Assembly: GCA_947447835.1 (NCBI GenBank) | Contig: CANFLP010000027.1 | Coordinates: 1 to 18,422 of the forward strand | DNA from: Bacteroidota bacterium | GTDB taxonomy: Bacteria > Bacteroidota > Bacteroidia > Chitinophagales > Chitinophagaceae | Direction: 5' to 3' | DNA: 18,422 nt | Shown here: piece by piece, positions 13,225-18,422 of the stretch | Layout of the letters: each line of letters starts with the position of its first letter | Position numbering within the stretch: position 1 is the stretch's first letter | Translations under genes and position numbers: made by a program | The notes under the pieces: model-generated | Databases searched by the model: none | What the model saw: the letters and a program-made list of their open reading frames with translations, nothing else | What the model was told of the DNA's origin: nothing

Positions 13225-14982
13225 ATGAAAAATTTCTTTAAAATCTTTTTAGCTAGTTTATTAGCCTTGTTTATATTTTCAATAATCGGATTTGTTTTGC
13301 TAATAGGCATGGCATCTGGATTGTCGAAAGAAGAGCAAAAAACAGTGGCGCCTAATTCTGTCTTAGTTATAGATATTGCGGAGAATTTTCCAGAGCAAAC
13401 TAAATCAGATGCTGTAACTGAACTATTAAATAAGAAAAAAGGCAAAGTTCCTAGTTTATCTGAATTGATTGCATTGATACATCACGCAAAAACTGATTCA
13501 ACCATAAAGGGAATTTATATTAAGTGTCAACAAAATCCAAATGGATATGCATCGTCCGAAGAAATTAGAATTGCTTTATTGGATTTTAAAAAGTCAAATA
13601 AATTTATCATTGCCTACGGAGAAACTATAACACAAAAAGGGTATTGGATAGCGAATGTTGCAGATCAAATATTTGCACATCCTCAAGGTGGCTTGGAGTG
13701 GTCAGGATTTTCCTATGAAACAATGTTCTTAAAGGGGTTGTTAGATAAGTTGGAAATTCAACCACAGGTTTTTTATGCAGGCAAATTTAAAAGTGCAACC
13801 GAACCTTTTAGATATACCGAAATGTCTCCTGCCAATAAATTACAAACTAGTGTTTGGTTAAATGGAGTTTACAGTAGTTTCATTCAAGGTGCTTCAGCCC
13901 AAAGAAATATAAATGCAGATACTTTAAAGGCTTGGTCTGACGAGGGTAAAATTCAGAATGCAAATGACGCGTTAAATCATCATTTATTAGACGGGTTGTA
14001 TTATGATGATCAAGTAAAAAAGATAATGGCCAAGAAATTGCATATTGCTAAAGCGGAGGATATTGCTTTCACAGGTATTAATGACTATGCTTCTGCAGTG
14101 GCGATTAGAGGTTCTGGTTCGGGTAAAATTGCTGTTATTTTTGCGGATGGAGATATTGTAATGGGCAAAAACGAGAAAGATGCTATTGCTAGTGATGACT
14201 ATCGTGCGCTACTTCAAAAATTGCGCAATGATAAAACTATTGATGCAGTGGTGTTAAGAGTAAATTCTCCAGGAGGAAGCGCTTTAGCTAGTGACATTAT
14301 TTGGAGAGAAATTGATTTGTTGAAGAAAGAAAAACCAGTAGTAGTTAGTATGGGCAATTTAGCTGCTTCTGGAGGATATTATATTTCATGCAACGCAGAT
14401 TCTATTTATGCAGAAGCCAATACCATAACGGGTTCTATTGGTGTGTTTTCGGTAGTGCCTAATTTGGGTAACTTTATGAAAAATAAATTGGGTATTACTT
14501 TTGATAGAGTTAAAACATCTACCTATGCCGATGCCCCTTCGACTACTAGAGCCTTAAACGCAACAGAGCAAAGATTTATGCAAGCGGGGGTTGATAGTAT
14601 TTATTATGCTTTTAAATCAAGAGTGGCACAAGGGAGAAAAAAGAATGTTGAATTTATTGATTCTATAGCGCAAGGTCGCGTATGGATAGGAGCTGATGCA
14701 ATTAAGGTTGGTTTAGTGGATCGTATTGGCGATTTGAATGATGCAATTGCGTCGGCAGCGAAAATGGCTCATTTGAAAGGGTATGGCTTAAAATCCTATC
14801 CAGAAAACAAATCATTTTTAGAAGATTTACTTGGAGGGTATGAGGATAAGGTAAAGACAAAGGCTATTCAGGAAGAAATTGGGGTAGACCAATGGCAGGC
14901 TTTACAGCAAATTAAATCCATTAAACAAATGATGGGTCAACCTCAAACTCGAATGCCTATCTTTGTGGTGAATCATCCATAA
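13225..14982 (+). CDS. sppA: Signal peptide peptidase SppA, long (67K) type
   Basis: 585-residue membrane-anchored serine protease that degrades cleaved signal peptides. An N-terminal membrane segment covers about residues 5-29. The protein has the tandem two-domain layout of the E. coli 67K form. The catalytic dyad is complete: Lys189 in GKFKSATEPF (N-terminal domain) and Ser382 in NLAASGGYY (C-terminal domain); VNSPGGSALASD (347-357 region) and ANTITGSIGVFSVVPN are the other conserved stretches. Start ATG 13225 gives a normal membrane anchor. The ABC-2 permease gene begins 4 bases after the stop, and the SRPBCC gene follows that without a gap, so the three are very probably one transcript. 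folK lies divergently upstream. Confidence 0.97.
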   Translation: MKNFFKIFLASLLALFIFSIIGFVLLIGMASGLSKEEQKTVAPNSVLVIDIAENFPEQTKSDAVTELLNKKKGKVPSLSELIALIHHAKTDSTIKGIYIKCQQNPNGYASSEEIRIALLDFKKSNKFIIAYGETITQKGYWIANVADQIFAHPQGGLEWSGFSYETMFLKGLLDKLEIQPQVFYAGKFKSATEPFRYTEMSPANKLQTSVWLNGVYSSFIQGASAQRNINADTLKAWSDEGKIQNANDALNHHLLDGLYYDDQVKKIMAKKLHIAKAEDIAFTGINDYASAVAIRGSGSGKIAVIFADGDIVMGKNEKDAIASDDYRALLQKLRNDKTIDAVVLRVNSPGGSALASDIIWREIDLLKKEKPVVVSMGNLAASGGYYISCNADSIYAEANTITGSIGVFSVVPNLGNFMKNKLGITFDRVKTSTYADAPSTTRALNATEQRFMQAGVDSIYYAFKSRVAQGRKKNVEFIDSIAQGRVWIGADAIKVGLVDRIGDLNDAIASAAKMAHLKGYGLKSYPENKSFLEDLLGGYEDKVKTKAIQEEIGVDQWQALQQIKSIKQMMGQPQTRMPIFVVNHP

Positions 14983-14986
14983 TAAT

Positions 14987-16090
14987 ATGCGTCCTTATAG
15001 TCAGGTAAAAGCCATGCTAGCCATTACAAAAGCTAGTTTAAAATCCACATTCAGAAGTCCTTCTGCGGTTGTTTTTAGTGTAGCCTTTCCTATGATATTT
15101 ATCTTGGTATTTGGCTTTATGAGCAGTGGTGGTAATATTAATGTAAATGTTGCCATGGATACTTCTTCAGACACATTGAATCCCGTGTATGCTACTATCA
15201 AAAAAATACCAGGGCTTAATTTTGTGCACGGCGATACGGTTAAAATGAAAAACGAACTTTCTAAAGGCCGTATTACTGCTTTAATTCATATCGAAAAGTC
15301 TGGAGTTGAGAATGCGCCTTATACAATTAATTTAATAAGTTCAGAAGCAGCGAATCCCCAAAATGTACAATTAGTAAAATCTATTTTAAATGCTGTAATT
15401 GGTAAAATTAACCAAGCTGCCTATCCTAATGCGCCTACCATCGCGGTAGTGAATAACACAGTGCAACAAGTACCAGGTAGAATTTATCGGACCATTGATT
15501 TTATTTTACCAGGACAAATGGGGTTCTCTTTATTGAGCTCCGGCGTATTTGGTGTTGCTTTCTTGTTTTTTAATTTAAGACAACAGTTGGTATTAAAGCG
15601 TTTTTATGCAACACCTATCAGAAGGTTATATATTATTTTAGGCGAAGCTTTAAGTAGGGTATTATTTCAATTAATTACGGCTGTTGTAATTATAGGCATC
15701 GGGCATTTTGCATTTAAGTTTACTTTAGTGCATGGGTTTGTGACATTTGCAAGCATCATGGTACTAAGTTTTATAGCCTTGGTTTTATTTATGGGATTTG
15801 GTTTTATTGTAAGTGGTGTCGCAAAAAGCGAAAGTACCATTCCTCCTTTGGCCAATATCTTTACGCTTCCACAATTCTTATTAGCGGGCACCTTCTTTTC
15901 AATTGACAATTTTCCGGCTTGGATGCAGCCCTTTTGTAAAATATTACCCTTGACACATTTTAATAATGCTATGCGTGATATTTCGTTCGAAGGAAATAGC
16001 TTGATTGACTCTTGGGGTGATATCTCTATTTTATTAATTTGGATTGTTGTTGTATATGCCATTGCATTCAAAATCTTTAAATGGGAATAA
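14987..16090 (+). CDS. ABC-2 type transporter permease
   Basis: 367-residue inner-membrane protein of the ABC-2 (PF12698-like) permease family. Layout: short cytosolic N-terminus, TM1 about 26-46, a large extracytoplasmic domain about 47-165, then five further hydrophobic segments near 167-187, 217-240, 248-274, 283-302 and 344-362. The cytosolic KRFYATPI at about 204-211 corresponds to the usual K-R-x-x-x-T-P coupling helix, and FSIDNFPAWMQPFCKILPLTHFNNAMRDI, a typical ABC-2 re-entrant segment, precedes the last helix. Such permeases need a separate ABC ATPase; none is adjacent, and the ABC-F protein of this window is not a transporter subunit. The substrate is unknown (lipids, polysaccharides and drugs are known for the family). 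It sits 4 bases after sppA and directly abuts the SRPBCC gene. Confidence 0.9.
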   Translation: MRPYSQVKAMLAITKASLKSTFRSPSAVVFSVAFPMIFILVFGFMSSGGNINVNVAMDTSSDTLNPVYATIKKIPGLNFVHGDTVKMKNELSKGRITALIHIEKSGVENAPYTINLISSEAANPQNVQLVKSILNAVIGKINQAAYPNAPTIAVVNNTVQQVPGRIYRTIDFILPGQMGFSLLSSGVFGVAFLFFNLRQQLVLKRFYATPIRRLYIILGEALSRVLFQLITAVVIIGIGHFAFKFTLVHGFVTFASIMVLSFIALVLFMGFGFIVSGVAKSESTIPPLANIFTLPQFLLAGTFFSIDNFPAWMQPFCKILPLTHFNNAMRDISFEGNSLIDSWGDISILLIWIVVVYAIAFKIFKWE

Positions 16091-16585
16091 ATGCGTTTAA
16101 TTAAATTAGTAATAATCAGTTTGATTGTATTAAGTGCAATTATAACTGCTATATCATCCTTATTTCCCTCTACCGTAATGGTATCAAGGGCAGTAGAAGT
16201 CAGTGCCAACGCCACTCAAATTGAACATTTTGTTAGTGATTTAAATCAATGGCAAAACTGGATGAGTGATTGGAAACAAAACAAGGCTACTTGGAAGGAT
16301 AGTACTGTTTATATAGGTACACAAACCATTAAGTTGGTTGCGAAAAACGACACTTCTGTAACCTATGACTGGGTGGCAACTGGCCAAAGGCCCTATATTG
16401 TAAGGTTTGAATGGATCCCATTGCAAAAAGGAATTTATGTAATTCATTGGTCTTTTGAACAACACGTTAAATGGTATCCTTGGGAAAAATTTCAAACCTT
16501 GTTAAACGAAAAAGTATTGGGGTATAAAATGGAAATGGAATTAGCTAATTTGCGTGAATTATTATTACAAGAAAATAATAAGTAA
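16091..16585 (+). CDS. Membrane-anchored SRPBCC (START/polyketide-cyclase-like) protein
   Basis: 164 residues: an N-terminal hydrophobic anchor or uncleaved signal (about 5-26, LVIISLIVLSAIITAISSLF), then an SRPBCC fold from about residue 30. The typical opening VSRAVEVSANATQIEHFVSDLNQWQNWMSDW, with a beta strand, a helix and the conserved W-x-x-W, is followed by alternating strands (TVTYDWVATG-like, IVRFEWIPLQKGIYVIHWSFE) and a C-terminal helix (FQTLLNEKVLGYKMEMELANLRELL). The family binds hydrophobic ligands or lipids in a cavity; no catalytic role can be inferred. The ATG comes immediately after the TAA of the permease gene, so translation is coupled. It is the last gene of the sppA operon and is followed by a hairpin. 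Confidence 0.82.
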   Translation: MRLIKLVIISLIVLSAIITAISSLFPSTVMVSRAVEVSANATQIEHFVSDLNQWQNWMSDWKQNKATWKDSTVYIGTQTIKLVAKNDTSVTYDWVATGQRPYIVRFEWIPLQKGIYVIHWSFEQHVKWYPWEKFQTLLNEKVLGYKMEMELANLRELLLQENNK

Positions 16586-16586
16586 T

Positions 16587-16605
16587 CAAGTGCTTTATAC
16601 ACTTG
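16587..16605. terminator. Hairpin between SRPBCC gene and queG
   Basis: CAAGTG (16587-16592) pairs with CACTTG (16600-16605) around a 7-base loop, followed on the plus strand by TAATTTTAA. It lies 1 base after the SRPBCC stop and 18 bases before the queG stop, so it fits a short terminator for the sppA operon and possibly for both genes. The stem is only 6 bp. Confidence 0.5.
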
Positions 16606-16623
16606 TAATTTTAACTGGTCTAA

Positions 16624-17568
16624 TTATTTACTTTCCTGTTCCTTTAGAAACTGAATGTTTCTTTGTATTCCTTTTAATTTAGATCTTAGTAATGGTGATT
16701 TTTTAAACCTCGCTTTAAAAGTAGTTTCTTCTATTTGCATCCAGTCATCTCCACTCATTTGCAATAAGCCATTTAAAGGCTTAAATTTTTTCTCTTGATG
16801 CGGTTTGCTAAAATTATTCCAAGGGCAAACGTCTTGACAAGCATCACAACCAAATGCCCAGTCTTTATAGGGCCTATCTGTTTCAATCACTTCTTTCTTT
16901 AACTCAATGGTAAAGTAGCTAATGCAATGATTTGCTTCAATGGTTTTATTGGGCAGAATGGCTTGTGTAGGACATGCATCAATACATTTTGTACAACCTC
17001 CACAATAGTCTTTTGACGAAGGATCGTCGTATATTAATTCTAAATCAATAATTAAGGTGGCTATAAAAAAGAAGGAGCCTGATTTGTGTCTGATTAAATT
17101 TCCATTTTTCCCAATCCACCCTGCTCCAGACAATTGTGCCCAAGAACGTTCTAAGACAGGAGCGGAATCTACAAATCCTCTTCCCTCAATGGGGCCAATC
17201 ATGGCACGCATAGTATCTAAGAATTCAAATAACTGTTGGCGTATTACTTCATGATAATCTTCGCCATATGCATACTTAGCAATTTTCGCATCCTGTGCTT
17301 TTCCTAACGCAAGTGATTCTTCATTCGGATAATAATTTTTCAAAAAAGTAATCACCGATTTAGCACCTGGCACTAATTTTCGCGGGTCCGTCCTTAAATC
17401 AAAATTATTTTCCATGTAAGCCATCTCGCCATGGTATCCTTTTTCAATCCATTGTTCCAAACGTCTTGCATCATCGGTTAATTCAGTGGCTTTTGCAATG
17501 CCACAGTAATCAAAGCCCATCTGCTCCGCCAACTCTTTTATAAATACTGTATTTGAGAATTCATTCAC
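16624..17568 (-). CDS. queG: Epoxyqueuosine reductase, short form
   Basis: 314-residue cytosolic cobalamin- and Fe-S-dependent enzyme that reduces epoxyqueuosine to queuosine in the wobble base of tRNAs with GUN anticodons. Asp134 in GRGFVDSAPVLERSWA matches the catalytic aspartate position of the family. Two [4Fe-4S] motifs are intact: CGGCTKCIDACP (Cys189, 192, 195, 199) and CDACQDVCPWN (Cys241, 244, 248), with Cys215 (NHCISYF) between them. The protein ends near residue 314, without the C-terminal HEAT-repeat extension of longer QueG proteins such as that of E. coli (about 379). The start is a GTG at 17568; no upstream in-frame ATG fits, and a one-mismatch -7 element (TATTTTTA, 17580-17573) ends 4 bases before it. 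It converges on the sppA operon and diverges from clpB. Confidence 0.96.
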   Translation of the reverse strand: MNEFSNTVFIKELAEQMGFDYCGIAKATELTDDARRLEQWIEKGYHGEMAYMENNFDLRTDPRKLVPGAKSVITFLKNYYPNEESLALGKAQDAKIAKYAYGEDYHEVIRQQLFEFLDTMRAMIGPIEGRGFVDSAPVLERSWAQLSGAGWIGKNGNLIRHKSGSFFFIATLIIDLELIYDDPSSKDYCGGCTKCIDACPTQAILPNKTIEANHCISYFTIELKKEVIETDRPYKDWAFGCDACQDVCPWNNFSKPHQEKKFKPLNGLLQMSGDDWMQIEETTFKARFKKSPLLRSKLKGIQRNIQFLKEQESK

Positions 17569-17643
17569 GCTGTAAAAATAGCAGAAAAACCTTGATGGGC
17601 CTGACTTTTATTCAGCTTTACTGTTAATAATCTGCCATATTAA

Positions 17644-17660
17644 CCAATATCATAGATTGG
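17644..17660. promoter_or_regulatory. Small inverted repeat CCAAT-N7-ATTGG upstream of clpB
   Basis: CCAAT (17644-17648) and ATTGG (17656-17660) form a 5-bp inverted repeat with a 7-base spacer, 40 bases upstream of the clpB ATG in the 132-base queG/clpB divergent region. It could be a regulator site or chance. No exact TAnnTTTG element is found for clpB in this gap, and no CIRCE element is seen. Confidence 0.25.
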
Positions 17661-17700
17661 CGCCTGATTTGAGCATACATTGTTGTAAATAAACACTACT

Positions 17701-18422
17701 ATGAATTTAAATCAATATACCATCAAGGCGCAGGAAGCAATCCAAGCAGCCCAGCAATTGGCTTATAATAATAGCAATGCATCCATTGAAACGGCGCATC
17801 TATTAAAAGCAATATTGTTGGACAAGGACAGTTCCACCGAATTTTTGTTAAAAAAGAATAATGTAAATCCATCATTAGCACTTCAAAAAACAGAAGAACT
17901 AATTTCATCATTAGCAAAGCAGCAAACAGGCGAGCCTGCTTCTAATTTGAGCAGAGACTTAAATGCTGTGTTGTTAAAAGCAAATGGTGCATTAAAAACA
18001 TTTGGGGATGAGTTTGTAACTGTTGAGCACATTTTAATTGCCATCTTACAAGTAAATGACAACGCGGGTAAAATATTAAAGGATGCAGGACTTACCGAAA
18101 GCGGGTTAATTACAGCTATTAAAGAATTGCGCAAAGGGGAGACGGTAAATTCTGCAACGCAGGAAACACAATTTCAGTCTTTATCTAAATATGCAAAAAA
18201 TTTAAATGAATTAGCCAACAAAGGTAAATTAGATCCAGTCATTGGTCGCGATGAAGAAATTCGTAGGACCTTGCATATTTTATCACGTCGTAGCAAAAAC
18301 AATCCCATTTTAGTTGGGGAGCCTGGTGTGGGTAAGACGGCTATTGCCGAAGGCTTGGCAATGCGAATTGTAAATGGTGACGTGCCGGATAATTTAAAGA
18401 GTAAAATAATTTATGCTTTGGA
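17701..18422 (+). CDS. clpB: ATP-dependent chaperone ClpB, N-terminal part only
   Basis: Hsp100 disaggregase that, with DnaK, pulls proteins out of aggregates in the cytosol. The window holds 240 codons of an expected 860 or so; the rest is beyond the right edge. Residues 1-145 are the double Clp-N repeat (TIKAQEAIQAAQQLAYNN..., ...VTVEHILIAIL), then a linker LSKYAKNLNELANKGKLDPVIGRDEEIRR typical of ClpB, and the first AAA+ Walker A GEPGVGKTA at 206-214 with Lys212. The segment FQSLSKYAKNLNELA before the AAA domain favours ClpB over ClpC or ClpA. ATG 17701 gives MNLNQYTIKAQEA, the family's normal start. It diverges from queG; promoter evidence is weak. Confidence 0.95.
   Translation, partial: MNLNQYTIKAQEAIQAAQQLAYNNSNASIETAHLLKAILLDKDSSTEFLLKKNNVNPSLALQKTEELISSLAKQQTGEPASNLSRDLNAVLLKANGALKTFGDEFVTVEHILIAILQVNDNAGKILKDAGLTESGLITAIKELRKGETVNSATQETQFQSLSKYAKNLNELANKGKLDPVIGRDEEIRRTLHILSRRSKNNPILVGEPGVGKTAIAEGLAMRIVNGDVPDNLKSKIIYAL

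Noticed and set aside
15667..16215. 182-codon open frame on the minus strand
   Set aside because: It lies wholly antisense to the ABC-2 permease and SRPBCC genes, which have clear family matches and coupled starts. Its translation is low-complexity (Ile, Thr, Asn, Lys), as expected of an antisense shadow.
1..18422. CRISPR array, tRNA, rRNA, insertion sequence or toxin-antitoxin pair
   Set aside because: I scanned for regularly spaced repeats, terminal inverted repeats, transposase motifs and tRNA-like CCA/T-loop patterns in the gaps and saw none; no gap exceeds about 130 bases.

Overview
This window looks like ordinary chromosomal core DNA of a Bacteroidota bacterium, probably in or near the Chitinophagaceae. 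The family level is inference. The evidence is AT-rich composition, no Shine-Dalgarno sequences in front of almost all genes, repeated matches to the Bacteroidetes -7 promoter element TAnnTTTG a short way upstream of start codons, and typical families of that phylum (a stand-alone secreted CarboxypepD_reg-like protein, a folK/deoxynucleoside kinase pair, single-chain GcvP). I see no phage, insertion sequence, CRISPR array, rRNA or tRNA.

Layout from left to right. 1-1420 (minus): a secreted CarboxypepD_reg-like protein followed by 3-hydroxybutyryl-CoA dehydrogenase, which runs off the left edge. 1523-3311 (plus): mrp-cmk, an Fe-S/P-loop ATPase and cytidylate kinase. 3350-4576 (minus): a long, cyanobacterial/plastid-type IspH of the MEP isoprenoid pathway. 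4657-7108 (plus): a Uup-like ABC-F ATPase, then a small HTH regulator. 7197-10055 (minus): gcvP, the glycine decarboxylase P-protein, divergent from a cysteine-cluster (YkgJ-like) protein at 10174-10656. 10681-13124 (minus): folK, a deoxynucleoside kinase and an MFS exporter. 13225-16585 (plus): sppA, an ABC-2 permease and a membrane-anchored SRPBCC protein, tightly packed as one operon. 16624-17568 (minus): queG. 17701 to the right edge (plus): the start of clpB.

Convergent pairs cmk/ispH, HTH/gcvP and SRPBCC/queG are each separated by a hairpin. Divergent pairs share short promoter regions in which -7 elements can be read on one or both strands. These elements also correct two gene starts: gcvP should start at 10055 and the YkgJ-like gene at 10174, because the longer TTG-started reading frames would run through their own promoter.

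I did not find a convincing undescribed system. The points most worth a second look are an Mrp protein with no C-terminal CxxC motif, the plastid-type IspH, an ABC-2 permease encoded between sppA and an SRPBCC gene without its own ATPase, promoters so close to start codons that some mRNAs should be almost leaderless, and a 22-bp-spaced direct repeat in front of the HTH gene.
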